From: Pseudomonas sp. ERMR1:02
Lineage (GTDB): Bacteria; Pseudomonadota; Gammaproteobacteria; Pseudomonadales; Pseudomonadaceae
Assembly (NCBI RefSeq): GCF_002277815.1
Contig: NZ_NKJI01000001.1
Span: 613,501-677,500 of the forward strand
Length of the DNA: 64,000 nucleotides
Direction: 5' to 3'
Made by a program: the position numbers and the translations under genes. A model generated the notes under the pieces. That model was not told where the DNA came from. It worked only from the letters and a program-made list of their open reading frames with translations, and made no database searches. Below are positions 10,587 through 18,363 of the stretch, one piece after another. Within the stretch, counting starts at the first letter, position 1; every line of letters starts with the position of its first letter.

Positions 10587-11785
10587 ATGTCTGGCAATCG
10601 TGGTGTGGTGTATCTCGGCGCTGGCAAGGTCGAAGTACAGAAAATCGACTATCCGAAAATGCAGGACCCGCGCGGCAGGAAGATCGAGCACGCTGTCATC
10701 CTGCGCGTGGTGTCCACCAACATCTGTGGTTCCGACCAGCACATGGTGCGCGGTCGTACCACCGCTCAAACCGGTCTGGTCCTGGGTCACGAGATCACTG
10801 GGGAAGTGATCGAGAAGGGCCGTGACGTCGAAAACCTGCAAATCGGCGACCTGGTGTCCGTACCGTTCAACGTGGCTTGCGGGCGCTGCCGTTCCTGCAA
10901 GGAAATGCACACCGGTGTCTGCCTCAGCGTCAACCCGGCCCGTCCCGGCGGTGCCTATGGTTATGTCGACATGGGCGACTGGACCGGCGGCCAGGCTGAA
11001 TACGCGCTGGTGCCGTACGCCGACTTCAACCTGCTGAAACTGCCGGATCGCGATCGCGCGATGGAAAAAATTCGCGACCTGACCTGCCTCTCCGACATCC
11101 TGCCGACCGGTTACCACGGCGCAGTGACTGCCGGCGTCGGCCCGGGCAGCACCGTGTACATCGCAGGTGCCGGCCCGGTGGGTCTGGCGGCTGCTGCTTC
11201 TGCTCGCCTGTTGGGCGCGGCAGTGGTGATCGTCGGTGACGTCAATACCGTGCGCCTGGCGCACGCCAAGGCTCAGGGTTTCGAAATCGCCGACCTGTCC
11301 CTCGATACCCGTTGCACGAGCAAATCGCCGCGCTGCTGGGTGAACCAGAAGTGGATTGCGCCATCGACGCCGTAGGCTTCGAAGCACGCGGCCACGGTCA
11401 CGATGGTGTCAAGCACGAAGCCCCGGCCACCGTGCTCAACTCACTGATGGGCGTGGTGCGTGTTGCCGGCAAAATCGGCATCCCGGGCCTCTACGTCACC
11501 GAAGATCCAGGTGCCGTGGACGCCGCCGCGAAAATGGGCAGCCTGAGCATTCGCTTCGGCCTGGGCTGGGCCAAATCCCACAGCTTCCACACCGGCCAGA
11601 CCCCGGTGATGAAGTACAACCGCCAATTGATGCAGGCAATCATGTGGGACCGCATCAACATCGCTGAAGTGGTGGGTGTGCAGGTGATCAGTCTGGATCA
11701 AGCGCCGGAAGGGTATGGCGAGTTCGATGCGGGTGTGCCGAAGAAGTTTGTGATTGATCCGCATAAGTTGTTTAGTGCGGCGTAA
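10587..11785 (+). pseudogene. fdhA: Glutathione-independent formaldehyde dehydrogenase, one-base frameshift as read
   Basis: Zinc-dependent medium-chain dehydrogenase with tightly held NAD, oxidising formaldehyde to formate (dismutase-type in P. putida). Frame one (10587-11375) carries the catalytic-zinc region TNICGSDQH and GHE, the structural-zinc cluster CGRCRSCKEMHTGVC, and the Rossmann motif AGAGPVGLAAA. The rest of the protein (HEQIAALLGEPEVDCAIDAVGFE to LFSAA) is in another frame to 11785. Restoring one C in the CCC run at 11308-11310 gives DTPLHEQIAALL and a 399-residue protein, the family length. I suspect an assembly error; otherwise it is a recent null allele. RBS GAGGTGA precedes ATG 10587. 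Confidence 0.93.
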
Positions 11786-11796
11786 GGGTTGTGAGT

Positions 11797-11829
11797 AAGG
11801 AGGGCGACGTGAAGTCGCCCTCCTTGTTT
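11797..11829 (+). terminator. Rho-independent terminator after fdhA
   Basis: Perfect 12-bp stem AAGGAGGGCGAC / GTCGCCCTCCTT (11797-11808 and 11814-11825) with a five-base loop, followed by GTTTC. It lies 11 bases after the fdhA stop and marks the end of the sarcosine operon. Confidence 0.85.
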
Positions 11830-11861
11830 CTGATATCTAGGTATTAACCCTTGGCCTCATC

Positions 11862-12868
11862 TTAGGGATACAAATAAAATTTTCGATCTGGAGCATAATA
11901 GCCGTAACGCGTTAGTTTGATATCTCTATATGTGCTTTCGTACAAAGTCGTCACCCCCGAATTGGGAAGTGTTGGAGTGCCTCGGACGTAGTCGACGCCT
12001 ATTCGTTTGTTATGGAAGTTTTTCACGGAAACTTTAAGCACTATTCCGCCATTGTCTTTCATTAAGTGCTGTCCTGTATAATCTTGAGCGCCACTTAAGC
12101 TGTCTGATACGTAAAAGCCTTCTCCATTTAGTAGATTTTCGAACGAGCTATTACTGAAAGAATGGTTATCCATAACGCCATTTGTCATTAAATTGGTTGC
12201 TCCTTTTCTCGAAGTTCCGTGATGTCCAATAAAAGTATATCCGTCTTTAGATGCGGGCCGTGCTGGAAATACGGGCTGCGCTGTTCTAGATTTTTTGGGC
12301 GTCCTGCCAATAATATTTTGATGCCTTTTATGGGATCGAGACCCTTTGGGAAGAACCAGGCGTGGCCAGTTGGATCTGTCCGGTTGAGGGGGTCGCCCCC
12401 ACAATATGCATACGCATTAACCCCCCCTTTCCCAAATGGACTTAAGCTATCCGGACTGATAAACCGCATCAGTATGGGGCTAAACATTCGATAACCATTG
12501 CCCAGCATATAACACCCGGTCAGAGGATCAGGATGTACGCCCTTAAAACCGAGCAGGCTGGGCAACGTATTTCCAGGACGCAAATGTCCGTAAGCTGTAT
12601 AAGCAAAATGGCGACGCTGCGCTGCATTGAATTCGTTCAATACCGAACCCAGTCGATCAGAACCTAGCAGGCTTGTTTTTGTGGATCCGGTTTGTTGTTC
12701 TCGTTGTGCCAGCGCCTGATCACCGTGCTGCATTACAGTCTGCTGCAAGGAGCCTTGGATACGATTCGCCAGACGATCTTTCATATAGAAAAGTTGCGAG
12801 CTGCTCGGTTTTGTCGCTTCGAACGTTACCAATCGATCCAGCGCGTCGTACTGGTATTTTGTCTGCAT
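11862..12868 (-). pseudogene. Orphan Rhs core protein with ADP-ribosyltransferase-like tip, one-base frameshift as read
   Basis: The 5' frame (12868 to about 12290) encodes a YD-repeat remnant and the Rhs-associated core: LLGSDRLGSVL, LGNGYRMFSPILMRF, SPDSLSPFGKGGVNAYAYC, then DPTGH. The 3' frame (to 11862) encodes a C-terminal tip with DGYTFIGHHGTSRKG and GEGFYVSDSLSGAQDY. This spacing resembles the YHGT and GFY segments of exotoxin A and diphtheria toxin. Adding one A to the six-A run at 12291-12296 joins the frames into a 335-residue protein. I cannot place the catalytic glutamate with confidence. No immunity gene fits in the 33-base gap to the fdhA terminator. It is one of three related genes (others at 16721-17503 and 21489-22376). 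Confidence 0.8.
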
Positions 12869-12918
12869 GATTCAAACACCAAGGAAGTAGTTTTTACTGT
12901 CTCGCAATTCTCCAGGTC

Positions 12919-12940
12919 TGCCAACTATCAGAACGGATAG
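12919..12940 (-). promoter_or_regulatory. Shared 5' leader element of orphan rhs genes, copy 1
   Basis: On the minus strand this reads CTATCCGTTCTGATAGTTGG, with CTATC/GATAG as an inverted repeat. Related elements precede the other two rhs genes at a similar distance (about 55-85 bases before the start). It may be a promoter or operator; GATAGT could serve as a -10. Confidence 0.5.
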
Positions 12941-12942
12941 TG

Positions 12943-13617
12943 TCACAACGCCGCCAATGCTCCTTGATAGAGAACCGGCCCCGTCGGTTGCCCAGTTGGC
13001 GAGCCACCCTTTGGCTCAAGGCTGACCGCCAGTGAAACCGGTTTGCCGATCAACGCTTTCTGCGTGTCGTTCAGCTCAACTTTGCCTTTGCCACCCGCTG
13101 GAATCACGCCGAGGGAAACCGGTTTGCCGTCCGCCGGAATCGCCCATAGCTCCAGGCTACGCTGCGGATCTATCGCCGCCAGCGTCAACGGTTCGACTTG
13201 CAGGTAGTTCTCATGAGCCCGGACCTTCAGCGCAGGCTGCGCGTCGGCGCTGACGAGGGTGGCGCTGTAACGGGCGTCGTCGCGGTTGTAGATCACGCCC
13301 AGGGTGACGGCGATTAGCAGTGAACAAACCGCCACGGTCACTCGTAGCCAGTTCCAGAATGGGCGCTTTTGCGGGACATGCAGTTCTTGCGGTTCGATTC
13401 GCGCCGTAATGCCTTGCCAGACCCGATCCGGCACAGGTTGCTCGGGAAGCGCAGCGGTCAGGCTCGCGAGGTTTTCTTGCCATTGAGCCAGTTCCACACG
13501 CAGCGCCGCATCCTCCAGCAATAGCTGTTCGAAACGCCGACGCGCGACCGGGGGCATCAGGCCGATGGCGTAGTCGGCGGCGAGGGCGCGGCGCAGGGTC
13601 TGAGTTTGATAGTTCAT
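12943..13617 (-). CDS. Anti-sigma factor, RskA family
   Basis: A 224-residue single-pass inner-membrane protein. The N-terminal cytoplasmic part (about 1-85) includes ALAADYAIGLMPPVARRRFE, typical of the anti-sigma domain. A membrane helix lies at about 90-108 (LRVTVAVCSLLIAVTLGVI), followed by a periplasmic RskA C-terminal domain with SLELWAIP and SLGVIPAGGKGKVELN. Its start overlaps the sigma factor stop (ATGA), so the pair is translationally coupled and this protein should sequester that sigma factor. No HxxxCxxC zinc motif is visible, so redox sensing of the ZAS type is unlikely. Confidence 0.9.
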   Translation of the reverse strand: MNYQTQTLRRALAADYAIGLMPPVARRRFEQLLLEDAALRVELAQWQENLASLTAALPEQPVPDRVWQGITARIEPQELHVPQKRPFWNWLRVTVAVCSLLIAVTLGVIYNRDDARYSATLVSADAQPALKVRAHENYLQVEPLTLAAIDPQRSLELWAIPADGKPVSLGVIPAGGKGKVELNDTQKALIGKPVSLAVSLEPKGGSPTGQPTGPVLYQGALAAL

Positions 13618-14161
13618 GATTCAAGGCACCTGCGCAGGCGTTCCATGCCGCGACGGATCCAGGACTTCACCGAGCCCAGCGGCGCCGCCAGGTGTTCGGC
13701 CAGTTCGGCGCACGATAACCCCTGAAAGTACGCGACGGTGATCGATTGGCGCTGCATGCCTTCGAGGCTGTCCAGGCAGCGGTTTAAAGCGCTGGCCTCG
13801 CGGGCACTGTTCAGTTGTTCGTCGGCCGACGGGCTTTCGTCCACCAGCGCCTGTTCTTCGAGATCACCCAGTGGCCGGTCGCGATGCTTGCGCAACTGGT
13901 CGATGGCTTGATTGCGGGTGATGTTGATCATCCAAGTCAAGGGGGCCGACAGGTGCGCTTCATAGCGCGAGGCGTTGTTCCAGATGCGCACGAAGCTTTC
14001 CTGCAGCACTTCTTCCGCCAGGTCAGTGCGTCCCATGAAGCGCAGGGCAACGCCATGCAAACGCGGGCCGACACTGCGGTAAAGCGTCTCGAAAGCGCGG
14101 CGGTCACCCAGTGAACATTTGGCTAGGAGCTGCCTGAGAAGATCGGCGTCGGCGATGGGAT
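13614..14161 (-). CDS. ECF RNA polymerase sigma factor (SigK-like); start codon apparently damaged
   Basis: Region 2 (AFETLYRSVGPRLHGVALRFMG to SFVRIWNNASRYE) and region 4 (DSLEGMQRQSITVAYFQGLSCAELAEHL) of a group IV sigma factor. The first in-frame ATG, at 14060, would remove most of region 2.1. The frame is open well upstream but has no ATG, GTG or TTG there. With one G restored after bases 14161-14160, ATCCC becomes ATGCCC and the protein begins MPIADADLLRQLL, with GGAG seven bases before it, giving 182 residues. I adopt that start as an inference. Its partners are the overlapping anti-sigma gene and the fasciclin gene downstream of the pair's promoter region. Confidence 0.85.
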
Positions 14162-14268
14162 AACGGTTCTCCAGGCAATCGAAGCAGGTTGCGTGAGGGG
14201 CCGGTTGCAGGCAGAGGTTAGTTCACGGCGCGCAGTTGTTCCATTCACGGGCGGACACCTCGGCAAAC

Positions 14269-14297
14269 CCGCCGACCCCGATGCACGGGGTCGGCGG
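14269..14297 (-). terminator. Stem-loop terminator after the fasciclin gene
   Basis: Perfect 12-bp stem CCGCCGACCCCG / CGGGGTCGGCGG with a five-base loop, seven bases past the stop of the minus-strand fasciclin gene. The following T tract is weak. Confidence 0.65.
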
Positions 14298-14303
14298 CAC
14301 GGC

Positions 14304-14897
14304 TCAGCTTTTCGGCATCAGCACTTTGTCGATGACCTGTATCACGCCGTTGGACTGGTACACGTCATAGGTAGTGATGTCGGCGACATCACCTTTTTCA
14401 TCCTTGATGGTGATGTTGTGCGGACCGTTCATCATTGCCCACAGCTTGCCGCCGGCGACGGTGGTGAGTTCGGTTTTGCCACCACCGGCCTTGATCTTCT
14501 CGGCTAGGGTCGCCATGTCGAGTTTGCCGGCGACGACGTGGTAGGTGAGGATTTTGGTCAGGGTTGCCTTGTTTTCCGGTTTGAGCAGCGTATCGACGGT
14601 GCCGGCGGGGAGGGCGGCGAATGCCGAATTGACCGGTGCGAATACCGTGAATGGGCCTTTGCCTTTGAGGGTATCGACCAGACCGGCCGCTTTCACGGCG
14701 GCTACCAGCGTGGTGTGGTCGGCGGAGTTGACCGCGTTATCGACGATGTCTTTGCTCGGCAGCATGCTTTGGCCGCCGACCGTCACACTGTCATGGCTCA
14801 TGGTTGCCGCTTGCGCCGTGTTCAGGGCGAACGCGCCGCCAAGGGCCAGGGTCAGCAGGCTGGCAATCAACGGGGTTTTGATCGAAGTGCGTTTCAT
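14304..14897 (-). CDS. Exported fasciclin (FAS1) domain protein
   Basis: A 197-residue protein with a Sec signal peptide (MKRTSIKTPLIASLLTLALG, cleavage probably after AQA) and one FAS1 domain: DHTTLVAAVKAAGLVDTLKG, GPFTVFAPVNSAFAALP, LTYHVVAGK and NGVIQVIDKVLMP. FAS1 domains mediate adhesion or extracellular-matrix contacts. The start is ATG 14897, with AAGGAT upstream; the longer reading frame to 15170 has no support. The same sigma / anti-sigma / fasciclin trio is recurrent in pseudomonads, so this is the likely main target of that sigma factor. Confidence 0.93.
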   Translation of the reverse strand: MKRTSIKTPLIASLLTLALGGAFALNTAQAATMSHDSVTVGGQSMLPSKDIVDNAVNSADHTTLVAAVKAAGLVDTLKGKGPFTVFAPVNSAFAALPAGTVDTLLKPENKATLTKILTYHVVAGKLDMATLAEKIKAGGGKTELTTVAGGKLWAMMNGPHNITIKDEKGDVADITTYDVYQSNGVIQVIDKVLMPKS

Positions 14898-15000
14898 GGT
14901 GATGATCCTTTTGGGGAGGGTCGGCCAGGAATGTCTGTCCGTGATTGATATACGTGCGTGGGGGCAGACTGGATGCAGCGACGGGAAATTTTCTCGATTT

Positions 15001-15103
15001 CTGTAGGAGCGAGCATGCTCGCGATGGAGGTTAACGAATACGCGGGCGACCTGATTTACCGCGGTGCCCTTGAGTCCATCGCGAGCGTGCTCGCTCCTAC
15101 AGG
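15001..15103. repeat. REP pair, CTGTAGGAGCGAG type, inverted
   Basis: CTGTAGGAGCGAGCATGCTC and the inverse ending GCTCGCTCCTACAG flank about 50 bases in the divergent gap between the fasciclin gene and the DUF2780 gene. Confidence 0.9.
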
Positions 15104-15200
15104 AGAGCGGATGGGTGGGGGGAACAATGTCGGGGCATGCCAGTCCAACGGACAGTTTTTCGCCGCCCATTTCCGGGCGGTTTTCATTGAGGATGTCTGG

Positions 15201-15755
15201 ATGAAGATTTCACGCGGTTTTGCACTGGCATCGCTCCTGACCCTGGTCGCCAGCCCGGTCTTTGCTCAGTTCAGCCTGAGCGATGCGGCCAATGCCATTT
15301 CCGGGATGAACGGCGGCAACGCAGCCACGCAAGCTGCGCCGACTTCAGAGACAGCAGACCTGCTGGGCGCTCTGAGCCAGTTGAACGTGACGCCACAACA
15401 AGCCGTCGGCGGCGCCGGGGCGATGCTCGGCCTGGCGAAGAATCAGTTGAGCTCGACCGATTACTCGGAACTGGCCAAAAGCGTGCCGGGTATCGACATT
15501 CTCTCGGGGGGCGGTGAACTGGGCGCGCTCGCCGGTTTGCTCGGCTCAAACGGCAAGGCCGCAGGGCTGGATAACGCCTTGGGCAACGTCAAGGACACCA
15601 ATGACCTGAACAGCGCCTTCAGCGCACTGGGCATGGAAAGCGGCATGATCGGCCTGTTTGCTCCGGTGATCCTGCAATACCTCGGTCAGCAGGGCGTCGG
15701 CGGTTCGCTGCTGCAAAGCCTGGGCGGGATCTGGGGCGCCGGGATAGGCACTTAA
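15201..15755 (+). CDS. Exported DUF2780-type protein
   Basis: A 184-residue protein with a clear signal peptide (MKISRGFALASLLTLVASPVFA) followed by a Gly/Ala/Leu-rich helical region: DLLGALSQLNVTPQQAVGGAG, MLGLAKNQLSSTDY, and a C-terminal LLQSLGGIWGAG. This pattern matches the DUF2780 family of small exported proteins of unknown function. I chose ATG 15201 because the signal peptide begins there. It is a single gene, not obviously part of an operon. Confidence 0.8.
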   Translation: MKISRGFALASLLTLVASPVFAQFSLSDAANAISGMNGGNAATQAAPTSETADLLGALSQLNVTPQQAVGGAGAMLGLAKNQLSSTDYSELAKSVPGIDILSGGGELGALAGLLGSNGKAAGLDNALGNVKDTNDLNSAFSALGMESGMIGLFAPVILQYLGQQGVGGSLLQSLGGIWGAGIGT

Positions 15756-15952
15756 TAGAAAACCATTTGATCAGCGGCTTTCGGCGGACAAAAGGGCATC
15801 GAGCTGCCGCCCATGGCTGCAAAAACGGTTGGGCTCGCCGTGATAAATAGCTTCGGGCGGCAGGCCAAATTGGGGTGACGAATGTTTCACGTGGGCATGG
15901 ATATGCTGGATTGAAATTGATCAGTTCAAATGGCTGTTGTGATTGCACTGGC
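15756..15952. other. Intergenic, no gene seen
   Basis: No coding sequence, RNA or strong promoter was recognised. Together with the REP pair that follows, it separates the DUF2780 gene from the protease-like gene at 16123. Confidence 0.5.
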
Positions 15953-16050
15953 CTCTTCGCGGGCAAGCCTCGCTCCTACAGGATTGGGTGTGTTCCCACT
16001 ACCTGCGGCACGACGCTAAACCTGTAGGAGCGAGGCTTGCCCGCGAAGCG
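15953..16050. repeat. REP pair, CTGTAGGAGCGAG type, inverted
   Basis: CTTCGCGGGCAAGCCTCGC and its inverse (CTGTAGGAGCGAGGCTTGCC) lie about 40 bases apart, upstream of the gene at 16123. Confidence 0.9.
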
Positions 16051-16122
16051 ATCTGACGAACGAACGAATAGCTGGCTGACTGTCTAAAATTCCGCTGCCC
16101 ATCTCTCAAGGACAACGATCAA

Positions 16123-16629
16123 GTGAAATCCCTCCTCGCACTGCTGTCCCTCATAGCCTTGCCGGTTTTGGCCGCTGAACCGACCCTTTACGGACGCTAC
16201 GAATACATCGCCCTGCCGGAAATCGGCGGCGAAGTGCTCAAGGCCAAGATGGACACCGGCGCGTTGACCGCGTCGCTATCGGCCAAAGACATCGAAACCT
16301 TCACTCGCGACGGCGAGAACTGGGTGCGTTTCCGTCTGGCTACCAAGGATGCGAGCAACAAGGTTTACGAACACAAGGTTGCGCGGATCAGCAAGATCAA
16401 GACTCGCTCTGAGGAAGAAGAGGATGACAGCGAAGCGGCTGCGCCTACCAAGCGGCCGGTGGTGGATTTGGAGTTGTGCCTGGGTAATGTCAAGCGCACG
16501 GTCGAGGTGAACCTGACTGACCGTAGCAGCTTTAATTATCCGTTGTTGATAGGGGCGAAGGCGTTGCGTGAGTTTGGGGCGGCGGTGAATCCGGCTCGGC
16601 GGTTTACGGCGGATAAGCCGGATTGTTGA
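16123..16629 (+). CDS. Exported retropepsin-like aspartic protease (ATP-dependent zinc protease family, RimK-associated type)
   Basis: A 168-residue protein with a signal peptide (MKSLLALLSLIALPVLA). The mature part has KMDTGALTASLSA, whose Asp-Thr-Gly is the catalytic signature of retropepsin-like folds, and YPLLIGAKALREFG near the C-terminus. The family is labelled ATP-dependent zinc protease in databases, although neither ATP nor zinc binding is evident here. An acidic insert EEEEDDSE sits at about residue 105. The start codon is GTG at 16123, with AAGGA ten bases upstream. It occupies the position before creBCD that the homologue has in P. aeruginosa. Confidence 0.88.
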   Translation: MKSLLALLSLIALPVLAAEPTLYGRYEYIALPEIGGEVLKAKMDTGALTASLSAKDIETFTRDGENWVRFRLATKDASNKVYEHKVARISKIKTRSEEEEDDSEAAAPTKRPVVDLELCLGNVKRTVEVNLTDRSSFNYPLLIGAKALREFGAAVNPARRFTADKPDC

Positions 16630-16720
16630 TCTCGCTGAAACTTCTGGCTTTGGGATTTCAGGTTACATTTAAGGACATAAGATCAAGTCAGGTTTAGTTG
16701 GTAGCCTGACTCCGAAGCGC

Positions 16721-17503
16721 CTATTGATTTTGACGCATGGTTTTTTGTTTCTGATGCAGGTCCCAATTCAGCGCACCTAGAGTTGTCTCATTTGTTCTAT
16801 GTATTTCCTTTATATTCTTTGGCCTAAATTTCCCCTCTCTTGTCCCTACTAGAATGTCAGAATAGATGTCGTTGCTTTCATTTAAATGAGTAATTATCGT
16901 ATTCATGTCATCTATACTTCGTTTAGAGGGTGCCTGGCTAAAAATTTCATTAGTTTTTAGTTGTTGTCTTTTAATGGTCTCTTCCAACAAAAAAGTTTTT
17001 GGCTTAACTTTTTCTTTCTTTGCCAACTGACTAATCATTTTTTCGCCGCCTAATTTATCGGCGGTGTCTTGAATGGCAGACAGGGTTGATGTTGTTATCG
17101 ACTTTGGTCCTGAGTGATGTGATTTAGCATTTTTAATCATTTTTGAAATTAGGCTCCCGACTATAAAGTGGCCGGAAGGGTCCGTTTGATTTACTGGATC
17201 ACCCCCGCAATACGCATACGCATTCCGTCCCCCCTTTCCAAACGGACTTAAGCTGTCCGGGCTGTTAAACCGCATCAACACCGGATTGAACTGCCGATAC
17301 CCCTTCCCCAAATGATAATGCCCGGTCATCAGATCCAGCAGTTCGCCGTTGAATCCGAGCAAGCTAAGCAAGCCGTTCCCAAGGTTGCGATGTCCATAAG
17401 GTGCGTAGGCGACATCATCAGACCGATTCGCATCAAGGGCGCTCAACACCGAAGACTTTTGATCGGTCGCCAGCAGAATTGTTTTGCGTGAGTGCGTAGG
17501 CAT
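16721..17503 (-). CDS. Orphan Rhs core protein with unknown C-terminal tip (second copy)
   Basis: A 260-residue protein starting MPTHSRKTILLATD. Residues 1-115 are the Rhs-associated core (LLATDQKSSVLSAL, LGKGYRQFNPVLMRF, SPDSLSPFGKGGRNAYAYC, DPSGH). The tip (about 115-260) is lysine-, asparagine- and threonine-rich and encoded by distinctly AT-rich DNA, a sign of transfer. I do not recognise its fold. Polymorphic toxin tips follow the same core, so a toxin is plausible but unproven. No immunity gene fits in the 91 bases between its stop and the 3' end of the protease gene. Confidence 0.8.
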   Translation of the reverse strand: MPTHSRKTILLATDQKSSVLSALDANRSDDVAYAPYGHRNLGNGLLSLLGFNGELLDLMTGHYHLGKGYRQFNPVLMRFNSPDSLSPFGKGGRNAYAYCGGDPVNQTDPSGHFIVGSLISKMIKNAKSHHSGPKSITTSTLSAIQDTADKLGGEKMISQLAKKEKVKPKTFLLEETIKRQQLKTNEIFSQAPSKRSIDDMNTIITHLNESNDIYSDILVGTREGKFRPKNIKEIHRTNETTLGALNWDLHQKQKTMRQNQ

Positions 17504-17546
17504 TGGTCAATCCCTGTGCTGGCTTCCGAACAAAGTAATGCCAGCA

Positions 17547-17587
17547 TCGGACTTTTTTCAGCCATTGCCTACTATCAGAACTGCTAG
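17547..17587 (-). promoter_or_regulatory. Shared 5' leader element of orphan rhs genes, copy 2
   Basis: About 41 bases that nearly match the block at 22421-22461, including GTTCTGATAGT and a GGCTGAAAAAA stretch. It ends about 45 bases before the rhs start. Promoter or operator function is inferred from conservation alone. Confidence 0.55.
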
Positions 17588-17682
17588 GTACTACAGACCA
17601 CGCCGCTGATTTACCCTTGCCGATTGACGCCGAATCCCCCTTGGTTCACCGTTCGCCCATTCAACTGCCGGGCTCGGATGCC

Positions 17683-18363
17683 ATGCCACATATCCTGATT
17701 GTCGAAGACGAAGCAGCGATTGCCGACACCCTGATTTTTGCCTTGCAGGGTGAAGGGTTCACCACCACATGGCTGAGCCTAGGCGCTGCGGCGCTCGATC
17801 ATCAGCGCCAGACGCCCGCCGATCTGATCATCCTCGACATCGGGCTGCCGGACATCAGCGGTTTCGAAACCTGTAAGCAATTGCGCCGATTCAGTGAAGT
17901 GCCGGTGATGTTCCTCAGCGCTCGCGACGGAGAAATAGATCGGGTCGTGGGCCTGGAAATCGGCGCAGACGATTACGTGGTCAAGCCTTTCAGCCCACGG
18001 GAAGTGGCAGCGCGAGTCCGGGCGATTCTCAAGCGCATGGCGCCGCGCGCGGTGGCCGAGCCGTCGTCGGCGCTGTTTCGCATCGACAGCGAGCGGGTGC
18101 AGATCAGCTATCGAGGTGAATTACTGACCCTCACCCGCCATGAGTTCCGCCTGTTGCAATGCCTGCTCGAACAACCCGAACGCGTGTTCAGCCGCGAGCA
18201 GTTGCTCGATGCGCTGGGCGTCGCCGCCGATGCCGCTTACGAGCGCAGCATCGATAGCCACATCAAAAGCGTGCGCGCCAAACTGCGGCAGGTGAAGGGC
18301 GATGCCGAGCCGATTCAGACCCATCGCGGCCTCGGCTATAGCTATAGTCCGGGGCGCAGCTGA
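17683..18363 (+). CDS. creB: Two-component response regulator CreB
   Basis: OmpR-type regulator of 226 residues: receiver domain with acidic pocket EDE (8-10), phospho-acceptor Asp52 in ILDIGLPD, and Lys in VVKPFSP, then a winged-helix DNA-binding domain (about 130-226). I use ATG 17683 (MPHILIVEDE) because the reading frame further upstream is not family-like. The stop overlaps the creC start (TGATG), so the pair is co-translated. CreBC responds to cell-wall and metabolic stress and in pseudomonads and Aeromonas affects beta-lactamase and creD expression. Confidence 0.94.
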   Translation: MPHILIVEDEAAIADTLIFALQGEGFTTTWLSLGAAALDHQRQTPADLIILDIGLPDISGFETCKQLRRFSEVPVMFLSARDGEIDRVVGLEIGADDYVVKPFSPREVAARVRAILKRMAPRAVAEPSSALFRIDSERVQISYRGELLTLTRHEFRLLQCLLEQPERVFSREQLLDALGVAADAAYERSIDSHIKSVRAKLRQVKGDAEPIQTHRGLGYSYSPGRS

